From Kitasatospora sp. Root107 (GTDB taxonomy: Bacteria > Actinomycetota > Actinomycetes > Streptomycetales > Streptomycetaceae), in assembly GCF_001424875.1 (NCBI RefSeq), contig NZ_LMCT01000001.1:548886-612885 (forward strand): 64,000 nucleotides of DNA, read 5' to 3'. The notes beneath the pieces were generated by a model. The model had not been told where the DNA came from. It searched no databases and was given only the letters and a program-made list of their open reading frames with translations. Positions 30,488-40,411 of this stretch are shown in pieces. The stretch's first letter is position 1; every line of letters starts with the position of its first letter. Position numbers and translations under genes: made by a program.

Positions 30488-31186
30488 CTACGGTGCAGGC
30501 TTGAAGCCGCGGTGCAGAGCCACGATGCCGCCGGTGAGATTGCGCCAGGCGACCTTGGACCAGGCGGCCTGCTGCAGCCGGGCGGCCAGTGCGGGCTGGT
30601 CGGGCCAGGAGCGGATCGACTCGGCGAGGTAGACGTAGGCGTCCGGGTTGCTGCTGACGGCGGTGGCGACCGGCGGCAGCGCGCGCATCAGGTACTCGGT
30701 GTAGACCGTGCGGAACGGCGTCCAGGTCGGGGTGGAGAACTCGCAGATGACCACCCGGCCACCGGGCTTGGTGACCCGGTACAGCTCGCGCAGCGCGGCG
30801 TCGGTGTCCTGCACGTTGCGCAGCGCGAAGGAGATGGTGACGGCGTCGAAGCTGTCGTCCGCGAACGGGAGCTTGGTCGCGTCGCCTGCGGTCAGGGCGA
30901 GTTCGGGGTGCCGGCTCTTGCCCTCGGTCAGCATGCCGAGCGAGAAGTCGCACGGGACGACGTCCGCGCCCGCCTCCGCGAACGGCAGCGAGGACGTGCC
31001 GGTGCCGGCGCCCAGGTCGAGCACGGTCTGGCCCGGCTGGGCGGCCACCGCCTCGGCCACCGCACGGCGCCAGGCGCGGGCCTGACCGAGGGAGAGCACG
31101 TCGTTCGTACGGTCGTACTTGGCGGCGACGTCGTCGAACATCGCGGCGACTTCGTGCGGCTGCTTGTCCAGGGAGGCTCGGGTCAC
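30488..31186 (-). CDS. menG: Demethylmenaquinone methyltransferase
   Basis: SAM-dependent UbiE/MenG-family methyltransferase of 232 aa catalysing the last step of menaquinone synthesis. Motifs are [19 protein letters not shown] (SAM motif I), [17 protein letters not shown], and the UbiE signatures [12 protein letters not shown] and [20 protein letters not shown] at 31186 ([17 protein letters not shown]) is taken because the family begins this way in streptomycetes; the upstream codon at 31204 would add six residues. It is 48 bp upstream of the MenJ-like reductase and shares its strand. Confidence 0.95.
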   Translation of the reverse strand: MTRASLDKQPHEVAAMFDDVAAKYDRTNDVLSLGQARAWRRAVAEAVAAQPGQTVLDLGAGTGTSSLPFAEAGADVVPCDFSLGMLTEGKSRHPELALTAGDATKLPFADDSFDAVTISFALRNVQDTDAALRELYRVTKPGGRVVICEFSTPTWTPFRTVYTEYLMRALPPVATAVSSNPDAYVYLAESIRSWPDQPALAARLQQAAWSKVAWRNLTGGIVALHRGFKPAP

Positions 31187-31245
31187 GTGCCCATTGTTCA
31201 CCACTGTGCCGCTGTAACTCTCAGCAGGTGCTCAGCCGTCTACTA

Positions 31246-31390
31246 CCCAGGGGCTCGGGGAACTGCGACGGTTCGTGGCTGGCGGGTCAAAGTGCAAAGT
31301 GCCTGACCGCCTACGCACGGATCACCTTTTTCGAGGTCGGCGTCGCCCACGCGGCGGAGCCGCACATCAGCAGAGCCCCGAGCCCCTGGC
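31246..31390. repeat. Dispersed palindromic-ended repeat, copy A
   Basis: Element of about 145 bp beginning CCAGGGGCTCGGGGAAC and ending CCCCGAGCCCCTGG (terminal inverted repeats). Its core contains AAGTGCCTGACC and TACGCACGGATCACCTT, shared with copies C and D, and with B in reverse orientation. It lies between the 3' end of the membrane-protein gene at 31414 and the 5' side of menG. See findings. Confidence 0.85.
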
Positions 31391-31413
31391 GTGTGCCACA
31401 TTGCGCAGTTGCC

Positions 31414-31989
31414 TCAGCGGAGCGCCCGGCGGCGGCCGGGCTTGCGGCGGCGGGAGCGCTTGCCGTGGGTGAGGGCGGGCATGTCGTTGCCGAAGGCCTC
31501 GGTGGCGAAGGCGACCGTGGTGCGGGCCCGGGTGACGGGGGTGCGGGCGCGGTGGTGGCGCCAGATCCGGGCTGCGCAGAGGGCGAACAGGACCAGGGCG
31601 ATCGGGACGCTGGTGCGGGCCAGGCCGACGCCGGCGGGCTGCGGGTAGCGGTTGCCGCAGACCCGGACCGCGCCGGGGTCGGCGGCGGCGTACTCCAGGC
31701 AGATCGGGTCACCGGCCTTGGCGTACTCGGGCAGCCAGAGGTCGGTGGCGGTCAGCGGGCGGCCGTCGGCACGGTAGCTGATGGAGCTGTAGGTCGCGCT
31801 GCCCGCCGGGAGTTGGGTGATGGTGCCCTGGACCCGGACCGGGTCGGCGCCGATCCGGTCGGCCTGGTCGGCCTGGCGCCAGCCGAGCAGGCACATGCCG
31901 AGCGCGAGCACCGCGCTGAGCACGGCCGCGAGGTACCAACCTCGACCGAGGCGCGCGTTGCGCGGGCGGGGAGCGGTCGCGGATCGCAT
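31414..31989 (-). CDS. Membrane protein, DUF3592-like architecture
   Basis: Protein of 191 aa with two hydrophobic helices (YLAAVLSAVLALGMCLLGW and TSVPIALVLFALCAARIW) flanking a polar domain of about 90 residues. That domain begins VRVQGTITQLPAGSAT and contains RADGRPLTATDLWLPEYAKAGDPICLEY. This helix, small beta-domain, helix layout resembles DUF3592 proteins, but the assignment is only architectural. The C-terminus is very basic (GKRSRRRKPGRRRALR). ATG at 31989 is chosen; an upstream start at 32040 is possible. Function unknown. Confidence 0.7.
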   Translation of the reverse strand: MRSATAPRPRNARLGRGWYLAAVLSAVLALGMCLLGWRQADQADRIGADPVRVQGTITQLPAGSATYSSISYRADGRPLTATDLWLPEYAKAGDPICLEYAAADPGAVRVCGNRYPQPAGVGLARTSVPIALVLFALCAARIWRHHRARTPVTRARTTVAFATEAFGNDMPALTHGKRSRRRKPGRRRALR

Positions 31990-32179
31990 GGTTCCTGTCG
32001 GCTTGCCGGACCGGGCTGGGGAGGACCCGGTGAAGAGCACCCGTCCGCAGTACGGAGGGCTGACCGGGATCGTAACCGCTGGCGACCCCTCAGGTCACGG
32101 CGAGCATCAATCAGTTTGTGTGAACAAAGCGGGTGTTAGTGCACCCACCTCTTCCTGACGGCCCGCCAGGCGGACCGGT

Positions 32180-32779
32180 TCAGCGGCGGCGGTACAGCAG
32201 CCGTCCGCCCAGCACGGTGGCCAGGCAGCAGCCGGCGCCGGTCCGTTCGAGCTCGGCCACCGACGAGGCAGCGAAGACCGCGAAGTCGGCCCGGCCGCCG
32301 ACGGTCAGCGGTCGGTGCACGACCGAGCCCAGCGTGGCGCCCGCGAGCGGGTCGAGCCCGCCCGGTGCACCGGTCCCGGGCAGGGCGGTGAGCCCCGAGC
32401 GGGTCACCGCGGTCCGTACGGCGGGCAGCGTGAAGGGGCCGGCCAGCGCGGTCACGCCGTGGCCGAGCAGGCGTTGCAGTCCGAGCCGGGCGCTGCCGCC
32501 GCGGCGCTCCTCGGGGACCTCAAGCTCCAACGGCTCGGTGCCGAGCTCCTCCCGGGGGTCCGGGTGGTACGCCGTCTCCAGCAGCCACTGCCCGTACGGG
32601 TTGAGCAGACCCGGCGTCAGCAGCCCGTCCCACTCCCGCACCCTGGCCCCACGGTCGGCCAGCGAGGCGTACGGGCCGACCGCCGCCACCACCGCGCCGT
32701 CGACCAGCACCGCCCCGTCGGGAATCGACGGGGCGGCGGGGTCGGCGACCAGGACGGTGGCCCGGTGCAGAGTGAGCAT
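32180..32779 (-). CDS. Imidazolonepropionase-like (amidohydrolase-type) short protein
   Basis: Protein of 199 aa resembling the composite beta-sandwich domain of amidohydrolases (ATVLVADPAAPSIPDGAVLVDGAVVAAVGP, and at the end GRADFAVFAA with GGRLLYRRR). It appears to lack most of the TIM-barrel and its metal-binding HxH, with only LLTPGLLNPYG remaining where HxH would stand. It is therefore probably not an active hydrolase. ATG overlaps the mqnC stop by one base (TGATG). Such short proteins accompany mqnC in streptomycetes; their role in menaquinone synthesis is unknown. Confidence 0.75.
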   Translation of the reverse strand: MLTLHRATVLVADPAAPSIPDGAVLVDGAVVAAVGPYASLADRGARVREWDGLLTPGLLNPYGQWLLETAYHPDPREELGTEPLELEVPEERRGGSARLGLQRLLGHGVTALAGPFTLPAVRTAVTRSGLTALPGTGAPGGLDPLAGATLGSVVHRPLTVGGRADFAVFAASSVAELERTGAGCCLATVLGGRLLYRRR

Positions 32780-33987
32780 CAGGTGGTGGAGAGGATCTTC
32801 AGCTCGGGGTGCGCGGTGCCGCCTTCGAGCGCGGTGGAGGCGATGTGCGAGGCCACCCGGGGGTCGACCGGGTCGTTGGCCGGGTCGTCCAGCACGCGCA
32901 GGTGCTGGTAGGTGGTGGAGCGCTGGGCCGGGGTGCGGTCGGCCGCGCGGATCAGGTGGATCAGCTCGGTCAGGTTGGAGCGGTGCTTGGCACCGGCCAT
33001 CGAGACCACGTTCTCCTCCAGCATCACCGAGCCGAGGTCGTCCGCACCGTAGTGCAGCGAGAGCTGGCCCGCCTCCTTGCCGGTGGTGAGCCAGGAGCCC
33101 TGGATGTGCGCGACGTTGTCGAGGAACAGCCGGGCGATCGCGATCATCCGCAGGTACTCGAACACGGTCGCCTGGGTGCTGCCCTTGAGGTGGTTGTTCT
33201 GCGGCTGGTAGGTGTACGGGATGAAGGCCCGGAAGCCGCCCGTACGGTCCTGCACGTCGCGGATCATCCGCAGGTGCTCGATCCGCTCGGCGTTGGTCTC
33301 GCCGGTGCCCATCAGCATGGTGGAGGTGGACTCGACACCCAGGCCGTGCGCGGCCTCCATGATCTCCAGCCAGCGCTCGCCGGACTCCTTGAGCGGCGCG
33401 ATCGCCTTGCGCGGCCGCTCCGGCAGCAGCTCGGCGCCGGCGCCCGCGAAGGAGTCCAGGCCCGCCTTGTGGATCCGGGTGATGGCCTCCTCGACCGAGA
33501 CCTTGGAGAGCCGGGCCATGTGGTCGACCTCGGAGGCGCCGAGCGAGTGGATCACCAGCTGGGGGAACGAGCCCTTGATCGCGGCGAACGCGGTCTCGTA
33601 GTACTCGACCCCGTAGTCCGGGTGGTGGCCACCCTGGAACATCACCTGGGTGCCGCCCAGTTCGACCGTCTCGGCGCAGCGGCGGAGGATCTCGTCCAGG
33701 TCGCGGGACCAGCCCTTGTCGCTCTTCGGCGCCACGTAGAAGGCGCAGAACTTGCAGGCCGTCACACAGACGTTGGTGTAGTTGATGTTCCGTTCGATGA
33801 TGTACGTCGCGATGTGCTCGGTGCCCGCGTAGCGGCGGCGGCGTACGGCGTCGGCGGCGGAGCCGAGCGCGTGCAGCGGCGCGGAGCGGTAGAGCTCCAG
33901 CGCCTCCTCCGGGGTGATCCGGCCGCCGGCGGCCGCGCGGTCGAGGACGGCCTGCAGGTCGTGGGCGGAAAGGGTCTGCTCGGACAC
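32779..33987 (-). CDS. mqnC: Cyclic dehypoxanthine futalosine synthase
   Basis: Radical SAM enzyme of 402 aa converting dehypoxanthine futalosine to its cyclic form in the futalosine menaquinone route. The CxxxCxxC cluster motif is CVTACKFCAFY. MFQGGHHPDYGVEYYE, STSTMLMGTGETNAERI and FIPYTYQPQNNHLKG are characteristic of MqnC. It is 82 bp after mqnA on the same strand and is coupled to the imidazolonepropionase-like gene. The protein is full length. Confidence 0.96.
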   Translation of the reverse strand: MSEQTLSAHDLQAVLDRAAAGGRITPEEALELYRSAPLHALGSAADAVRRRRYAGTEHIATYIIERNINYTNVCVTACKFCAFYVAPKSDKGWSRDLDEILRRCAETVELGGTQVMFQGGHHPDYGVEYYETAFAAIKGSFPQLVIHSLGASEVDHMARLSKVSVEEAITRIHKAGLDSFAGAGAELLPERPRKAIAPLKESGERWLEIMEAAHGLGVESTSTMLMGTGETNAERIEHLRMIRDVQDRTGGFRAFIPYTYQPQNNHLKGSTQATVFEYLRMIAIARLFLDNVAHIQGSWLTTGKEAGQLSLHYGADDLGSVMLEENVVSMAGAKHRSNLTELIHLIRAADRTPAQRSTTYQHLRVLDDPANDPVDPRVASHIASTALEGGTAHPELKILSTT

Positions 33988-34069
33988 CTTGCTGGCCTTC
34001 TTTCTCTTCCGACGTCGGACCGAACCAGCCTACGCCAGCCCCGTCACGCGTCTTCGGGCGTGTCGGGGC

Positions 34070-35292
<1,223 letters not shown>

Positions 35293-35496
35293 ATGGCTCA
35301 GGGAACCGTCAAGTGGTTCAACGCTGAGAAGGGCTTCGGCTTCATCGCCCAGGAGGGCGGCGGCCCCGACGTCTTCGTCCACTACTCCGCCATCAACGCG
35401 AACGGTTTCCGCTCGCTGGAGGAGAACCAGGCGGTCTCGTTCGACGTCACCCAGGGCCCGAAGGGCCCGCAGGCGGAGAACGTCACCGCTATCTGA
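35293..35496 (+). CDS. Cold-shock protein, CspA family
   Basis: Single cold-shock domain protein of 67 aa, an OB-fold that binds single-stranded RNA and DNA and acts as an RNA chaperone. It has the RNA-binding motifs KGFGFI (RNP1) and VFVHY (RNP2) after [12 protein letters not shown] at 35293 is preceded by AAGGAGAACGGC. Two GC hairpins follow the stop (35542-35567 and 35592-35627). Many CspA proteins control their own mRNA through leader structures, and this gene has a terminator in its leader. Confidence 0.96.
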   Translation: MAQGTVKWFNAEKGFGFIAQEGGGPDVFVHYSAINANGFRSLEENQAVSFDVTQGPKGPQAENVTAI

Positions 35497-35541
35497 TTCA
35501 TCTCCTCTGATGATCTGATCGCTCTGGACCCCATTTCGGGT

Positions 35542-35567
35542 CCGGCGGCGGCCCGCGCGGCCGCCGG
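35542..35567 (+). terminator. Hairpin after the cold-shock gene (first)
   Basis: CCGGCGGC and GCCGCCGG form perfect 8-bp arms with a 10-nt loop, 46 bp past the stop. It is probably part of a tandem terminator with the hairpin at 35592-35627. Confidence 0.6.
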
Positions 35568-35591
35568 TACGAGCATGACGAGTACCACCAA

Positions 35592-35627
35592 GGGGGCCCG
35601 CCACGTCTTCGGACGCGGCGGGCCCCC
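35592..35627 (+). terminator. Strong UUCG-tetraloop terminator after the cold-shock gene
   Basis: Arms GGGGGCCCGCC and GGCGGGCCCCC (11 bp) continue after one mismatch into CGTC-TTCG-GACG, giving a long stem capped by the extra-stable UUCG tetraloop. It separates the cold-shock gene from the transporter gene that starts at 35654. Confidence 0.8.
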
Positions 35628-35653
35628 TGCCTCTGTCCCGGCCCCCGCCAGGC

Positions 35654-36679
35654 ATGATCGAGGCCATGCACCTGCTACGGGCCTTCGACCGCCAACTGCA
35701 CCGGATCGGGATCGACGGCTACCTGCTCCTGCTGCTCGGCACCGTCGGCCTGGCCACCCTGCTCCCGGCCCGGGGCACCGCCGCGTCCGTGGCGAGCGAC
35801 TCGGTGAGCGTCGCGGTCGGGCTTCTGTTCTTCCTGTACGGCGCCCGGCTCTCCCCCCGGGAGGCACTGGCCGGCGCCCGGCACTGGCGGCTGCACCTGC
35901 TCATCCTGGGCAGCACCTTCGTGCTCTTCCCGCTGCTCGGCGAGGCCACCCGGCTGCTCCCGTCCGCGGTGCTCGCCCCGCAGTTGGCGACCGGGGTGCT
36001 GTTCCTGACCCTGCTCTCCTCCACCGTCCAGTCCTCGATCGCCTTCACCTCGATGGCCAGGGGCAACGTGGCCGCCGCGATCTGCGCCGCCACCTTCTCC
36101 AGCCTGGTCGGCATCGTGCTCACCCCGCTGCTCGCCGCCTGGCTGCTGGCCGACGCCGCCGGGGTGCAGATCAGCGGGCAGCAGATCCTGGACATCGTGC
36201 TGCAACTGCTGGTCCCGTTCGCCCTCGGGCAGTTGCTCCGCCGCTGGGTCGCGCCCTGGCTGCGGCGGCACCGGTGGCTGACCATCCTGGTCGACCGCGG
36301 TTCCATCCTGCTGATCGTCTACACCGCCTTCAGCGAGGGCGTCACCGAGGGCATCTGGAGCCGGGTGACGATCGGTCAGCTGCTCTGGCTGGCCGCGATC
36401 TGCCTGGCCATGCTCACCCTGGTCCTGCTCTTCACCGGCACCGTCTCCCGCCGCCTCGGCTTCTCCCGGGCCGACCGGATCACCGCCCAGTTCTGCGGCT
36501 CCAAGAAGAGCCTCGCCAACGGCCTCCCGCTGGCCACCATCCTGTTCCCCGCCGCAGCGGTCGGGATGGCGGTGCTCCCCCTGATGCTCTTCCACCAACT
36601 CCAGCTGATGGTCTGCACCGTGCTGGCCCGACACTGGGGCCGCCAGCCCGATCCGGCGGCCGACCACGGCCAGGAGTGA
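35654..36679 (+). CDS. Bile acid:sodium symporter-family transporter (SLC10A7-like)
   Basis: Membrane protein of 341 aa with about ten helices of the SBF-like group (YfeH/SLC10A7). LLFFLYGARLSPREALAGARHWRLH is the typical early segment. The crossover region includes TLLSSTVQSSIAFTSMARGN, with its polar residues in the substrate path, and CGSKKSLANGLPLATILFP closes the second repeat. Substrate is unknown. ATG at 35654 or the in-frame ATG at 35666 (MHLLRAF) are both possible. Confidence 0.9.
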   Translation: MIEAMHLLRAFDRQLHRIGIDGYLLLLLGTVGLATLLPARGTAASVASDSVSVAVGLLFFLYGARLSPREALAGARHWRLHLLILGSTFVLFPLLGEATRLLPSAVLAPQLATGVLFLTLLSSTVQSSIAFTSMARGNVAAAICAATFSSLVGIVLTPLLAAWLLADAAGVQISGQQILDIVLQLLVPFALGQLLRRWVAPWLRRHRWLTILVDRGSILLIVYTAFSEGVTEGIWSRVTIGQLLWLAAICLAMLTLVLLFTGTVSRRLGFSRADRITAQFCGSKKSLANGLPLATILFPAAAVGMAVLPLMLFHQLQLMVCTVLARHWGRQPDPAADHGQE

Positions 36680-36700
36680 GCCGGGGATCACAGTCGGGCA

Positions 36701-37192
36701 TCACAGCCGGACGAGCACCGCCTCCGTGTGGCCGGTCGCCTGCTGCCAGTGCCGCAGCAGGACGCCGACATAGTCCTGGAACTCCTTCTTGGAGTGACCG
36801 CCCCAGGCCTCCTGCAGTCCCGGCAGCCGCACCGGGGGCGCGTCCGCGAGCAGGATGCGGGCCTCCATCCAGGTGACGCCGTACCGCCCGCTCCTGCGCC
36901 GGACCTCGATCCGGGTGATCCGATCCCAGGGCACGGTCGTGCGACGCGTGGGGCCGGCCAGCACCAGCCCGACCGACGTGAGCGTGGTGCTGCTCCAGCC
37001 GTGGTTGACCAGCGACGTGAGAGCGACCAGGAGCAGCACGCCGACGGCGCCACCCAGCAGCGCCCCGTTCCCACCGGCGTTGCCCACGACCACCAGGGCG
37101 GCGACCCCGCCGAAGAGCAACACCATCCCCGCCATCCGCAGCTTCGTTCTGCGCATGCCCACCGGGCCGAACCCGATCCGTATCGCTTCCAT
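36701..37192 (-). CDS. PH-domain membrane protein
   Basis: Protein of 163 aa with two adjacent helices near the N-terminus (MAGMVLLFGGVAALVVV and GALLGGAVGVLLLVALTSL). A bacterial pleckstrin-homology-like domain follows (STTLTSVGLVLAGPTRRTTVPWDRITRIEVRRR). The motif VPWDRITRIEV is usual for bPH proteins of actinobacteria. ATG at 37192 (MEAIRIGFG) is taken; no strong ribosome site is visible. It converges on the transporter gene. Function unknown; PH-like domains of this type mediate protein or membrane association. Confidence 0.8.
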   Translation of the reverse strand: MEAIRIGFGPVGMRRTKLRMAGMVLLFGGVAALVVVGNAGGNGALLGGAVGVLLLVALTSLVNHGWSSTTLTSVGLVLAGPTRRTTVPWDRITRIEVRRRSGRYGVTWMEARILLADAPPVRLPGLQEAWGGHSKKEFQDYVGVLLRHWQQATGHTEAVLVRL

Positions 37193-37241
37193 GCGCGGGA
37201 TGGTAGCGGTGCCTCGGCCACCTGCGTGGTGGCGGCAGGCC

Positions 37242-37802
37242 CTAGAACCGGTCGGTCGCCAGCTCGACGCCGAAGGGTTCCGGGAGCCGGACCGGCGTCC
37301 CGAACGGGTGTGGTCCGTCGACCAGGGTGTAGCCCAGCGGGCCGGGGGTGGAGAAGAGGGTGCAGGCGCGCTCCTGACGGTCGACCAGGAGGTAGAGCGG
37401 GGCGCCGTACTCGGCGTACCGACGGCGCTTGACGACCCGGTCGGTGTCACCGTTGGAGTCGGAGGTCACCTCGACCACCAACAGGGTCTGGTCCGGCACC
37501 AAGACGCCGTCCGCATCGACCAGGTGGCTCGGCACCACTGCCAGGTCGGGGATGTACCAGTTCGCCGACCCCGGGAGGTCGAGGTTTCCGGAGCCCGGCT
37601 CGCAGTCCATCTCGATCAGTCGCGGGTCGAGCTGGCGGCGGATGCTGGTGATCGCGCGCTCGTGCCCCCAGGTCGGTACCACCTGCCCGATGACCCCTTC
37701 GATGATCTCGGCGCGGTCGTCCTTCATGTGGTGAATGGCGTACTTCAGCGCCAGCTCCGGATCGACCTGCTGGTACGAGTACTCCTGCGGGGCGGCACTC
37801 AT
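37242..37802 (-). CDS. Uma2-family putative restriction endonuclease
   Basis: Protein of 186 aa with the PD-(D/E)xK-like Uma2 (DUF820) fold. Key segments are WYIPDLAVVPSHL (catalytic Asp) and QTLLVVEVTSDSN (E-x-V, with the Glu as second acidic residue). The trailing YAEYGAPLYLLVDRQ is the family signature. ATG at 37802 follows GGAGGAG. Uma2 proteins are numerous in streptomycetes and cyanobacteria; their targets are not established. It stands alone, next to the low-GC accessory region. Confidence 0.88.
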   Translation of the reverse strand: MSAAPQEYSYQQVDPELALKYAIHHMKDDRAEIIEGVIGQVVPTWGHERAITSIRRQLDPRLIEMDCEPGSGNLDLPGSANWYIPDLAVVPSHLVDADGVLVPDQTLLVVEVTSDSNGDTDRVVKRRRYAEYGAPLYLLVDRQERACTLFSTPGPLGYTLVDGPHPFGTPVRLPEPFGVELATDRF

Positions 37803-38464
37803 CAGCTCCTCCTTCATCCTCGTCCACGCTACCGCCGTGGCCCGACCGGGTGGGCGAGGTGCACTCCAACGGGTGATGGCCCGCCCCCCGATGGGGAGCG
37901 GGCCATCGGGTGACGAGGGGTCAGGCGGCGACGGCGATCTTGTCGCGTGACGGGGTTCTGGACTATGCCAACCAAGATCGTTCCTCGGCGTGTCCCGTGG
38001 AGTCCGCCCGTGTTCTACGGCTGAATGTCCCTGCGCCGTGTGGTCGGGAGGGGCTGCTGTGGGGCAGTGATCCGCTCAAGTGCCCGCCGCCCGTCGTCAT
38101 CGTGGGCATCGGGCCCTGACCGGCGCCGGTCAGTCGACGGCCGAAGCGGTTGGGGGCAGCATTGGCCTGCTGCCCCCAACCGGATACGGGCCGAGTAGGC
38201 CAGGCCCCGAAAACCCGGGGCCGCCTCTCGAGTTCCCGCCGACCAACCACCCAGGCGCGCGTGCAGAGGTGCGCGGCACTGTAAGCGGCGGCCACGCCAG
38301 GTGGCCAGACGTGTGGGCGCCTGACCTTCCCGACAACCGTCACCCTCTCCCAAACGGTCCCGTGATGAAGCGGGGACCCGCCGCCACGGACCGTTCGTGA
38401 CCATACGGTTACATGGCCCGTAGGCGGAGGGCGACATCCCGAGCCGGACACCGTCGCGTCGGCC
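37803..38464. other. Gene-poor region with hairpins
   Basis: Stretch of about 660 bp with no convincing coding sequence; the open frames crossing it have no ribosome sites or domains and poor codon periodicity. It holds a 10-bp-arm hairpin (37875-37907, GATGGCCCGC/GCGGGCCATC), a 14-bp perfect palindrome GACCGGCGCCGGTC (38118-38131) and a 14-bp-arm hairpin (38147-38182). A structured non-coding RNA or decayed gene is possible. Confidence 0.5.
38147..38182. terminator. Strong hairpin downstream of the HTTM gene
   Basis: CGGTTGGGGGCAGC and GCTGCCCCCAACCG are perfect 14-bp arms around an 8-nt loop. It lies about 280 bp past the HTTM stop on the minus strand, with no gene between, and could terminate the three-gene ice-binding/DUF5819/HTTM unit or act in both directions. 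Confidence 0.5.
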
Positions 38465-39601
38465 TCAGCCGACGGATCCGGGCTGGGGAGGTACGAAGGA
38501 GGAGTCTGCCGGGGAGGAGGCTCCTGTCCCCGCCGCACCTTTCCTGTTGAAGGTGCGCTGCCACAGGTGTCCCACAGACGTGTAGAAGCGCTCTGGAATG
38601 AATACCGCATCAGCAATGATCATCGCCCCGGAGAAGAGGGGGAGCCCCATGAGGACCGCGATGCCTGTGTGCATGCCGAGCAGCAAGGTCAGGACGGGGT
38701 ACTTGAGCCTGCCGAACAGGACGAACGGAAACGCGACTTGCAGCAGCACAGTCAGGTAGCAGGCGACCGTGACCAGCATCGGATGACTGTCCACCATGAA
38801 AGACAGCGCGGGCCACGGCCTGAACAGTTCAAGGTTCATGACGTAGTGGAGGGCAGTCCCGTTGGCCCAGGAGCCGCCCTGCACCTTGTACAGCCCTGCG
38901 GAGCCGTAGACGATGCAGACCTGAGCCGCGATGACGAACATGGCGCAGTTGTGCAGCACCGTGATCAAGAGGCGACACGCGGCGCGGAGGTGGTGCCGGA
39001 GAGTGGGCGTTCCCGGGCTGGCCGCCAGAACTCCGGCCTCGGCTCGGGGAACGCGCAGACGCGTCCTGCGCGCGTCGAGGGACCAGCGTCGGCCACAGGC
39101 GGTGAACGGGAGGTAGACGGCCATGAGAAGAATGAGATTGTCTCCCCCGTCCGTCATGTAGATGGCCCTCGCGTGGAACGAGGCCACCACGACCGCGAAC
39201 AGGACGGACACCACCCTGGTTCGCCAGCCGAGCATGAACAGTGCGGACGTGACGAGGGCCGCCGAGTAGCAGAGTTCGAAGTACACCTGACTGTCGGACA
39301 GGGTGAGGATGCTGAACCAGCCGGTCTGGTCGAACAGTTGGCTCGCCAGGGCCGGTGTCCAGGCTGAACCGGGGCCCCAGATCTCGTCGCGGTGGGGGAA
39401 CTCCCTCAGCAGGAAGGCGAGGTAGAGCAGGCCGTACCCGATCCGCAGTACCGCCGCCGCGTGGAGGTACACCGGCCGATCGGTCACGGTGCTGCCCAGC
39501 GCGCCGATGCGGGTGAGCATTCGCTGTTCGCCTGCGTCTGCGGTCAAGCGGGCAGTGTGGCGCGGCGAGGGTGTCGGGAAGGAAGTCCGCTCAGTTTCCA
39601 T
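38465..39601 (-). CDS. HTTM-domain integral membrane protein
   Basis: Protein of 378 aa with about eight hydrophobic segments and the HTTM domain shared with vitamin K-dependent gamma-glutamyl carboxylase and SdpB. Recognisable parts are AAAVLRIGYGLLYLAFLLREFPHR (first helix), HARAIYMTDGGDNLILLMAVYLPF and VYGSAGLYKVQGGSWANGTALHYV. ATG at 39601 overlaps the end of the DUF5819 gene by 11 bp, so the two are translationally coupled. Family pairs HTTM+DUF5819 are seen in other actinobacteria. Function unknown; SdpB homologues help mature a secreted toxin. Confidence 0.88.
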   Translation of the reverse strand: METERTSFPTPSPRHTARLTADAGEQRMLTRIGALGSTVTDRPVYLHAAAVLRIGYGLLYLAFLLREFPHRDEIWGPGSAWTPALASQLFDQTGWFSILTLSDSQVYFELCYSAALVTSALFMLGWRTRVVSVLFAVVVASFHARAIYMTDGGDNLILLMAVYLPFTACGRRWSLDARRTRLRVPRAEAGVLAASPGTPTLRHHLRAACRLLITVLHNCAMFVIAAQVCIVYGSAGLYKVQGGSWANGTALHYVMNLELFRPWPALSFMVDSHPMLVTVACYLTVLLQVAFPFVLFGRLKYPVLTLLLGMHTGIAVLMGLPLFSGAMIIADAVFIPERFYTSVGHLWQRTFNRKGAAGTGASSPADSSFVPPQPGSVG

Positions 39602-40304
39602 CGGGTGCCACCTTCCACCAAGGCAGGTACCTGGTGTCGACCGAGGTTGAGGAAACCGGGCGGGGACCGCCCGCCGTGGTGGGCGCAGCGATTGGCTGGG
39701 TGATCACCCGCACTTGGACAGCATCAAACGTACTGTCCTGGTGGGCAATGACTCGCTCAACCGCAATATTGCGCAGGTATTCTTGCAGCATCCGAGCCCG
39801 CTCCGAATGCGGTTTGTCGTCACTGCCGTGTGATTCCAGATAAGCGGCCCAGGCCCGGCGCAGCATGTTCTGCGTCGTATGGCTGGGGAAGACATTGTGT
39901 TTGACATCGGAATCGTCAACGGCGCTCAGGTCGAACCAGTCGCCGACCTGGCGGGTTCCGTCTCGAGAGGTTCGTGCGGTTCTCACGGAAATCTGTCGAG
40001 TGGCGGACTCCGGGTCCGGAGCGAAGAGTCGCCAGTTCTGCTCGAACAGCGGGTTGATCCACGCATTGATCTGCCTGCTGTAAGCCTGGGAAAGCTGGTT
40101 CGGTGGTGCCACGTACATGAATACCAGAAGCACATGGACGAGGGATGCCGCCAGGCACAGAGCCACGGCAACGGTCAGGGCTGCCACCAGAGGACCCGGC
40201 GGCCCTGCGGCGATGACGGCGCCGTCGGCCAGTTTGCGGATCGGCCCCTTTGCATCCCCTGAGGGGGTTCCATCCAACGCACGGCTTGGGCCGGTCCGTC
40301 CCAA
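39591..40304 (-). CDS. DUF5819-family membrane-anchored protein
   Basis: Protein of about 237 aa with one N-terminal helix (LVAALTVAVALCLAASLVHVLLVFM) and a long extracytoplasmic part. The hallmark is NPLFEQNWRLFAPDP about 40 residues after the helix. The start is uncertain: TTG at 40304 has AAGGAG 8 nt upstream and is preferred, since the open frame to 40463 runs into the upstream gene. The pair with HTTM is analogous in layout to SdpA-SdpB of the Bacillus sporulation-delaying toxin system (inference). Base composition is lower in GC than that of the core genes. Confidence 0.82.
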   Translation of the reverse strand: MGRTGPSRALDGTPSGDAKGPIRKLADGAVIAAGPPGPLVAALTVAVALCLAASLVHVLLVFMYVAPPNQLSQAYSRQINAWINPLFEQNWRLFAPDPESATRQISVRTARTSRDGTRQVGDWFDLSAVDDSDVKHNVFPSHTTQNMLRRAWAAYLESHGSDDKPHSERARMLQEYLRNIAVERVIAHQDSTFDAVQVRVITQPIAAPTTAGGPRPVSSTSVDTRYLPWWKVAPDGN

Positions 40305-40411
40305 CTTGACCACTCCTTGGCTCTGCTTCTCTGAGCCTTTCTGGCGGCGCGCGACAGCATTCGTGAAGGTCTGCCGCGCGCCGTAATCCGACTTCTGGCT
40401 CTGCGGATCAG

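Noticed and set aside
37963..38616. 217-residue minus-strand open frame in the gene-poor region
   Set aside because: Pro/Arg/Thr-rich low-complexity product with no domain or ribosome site; it overlaps the end of the HTTM gene and two hairpins.
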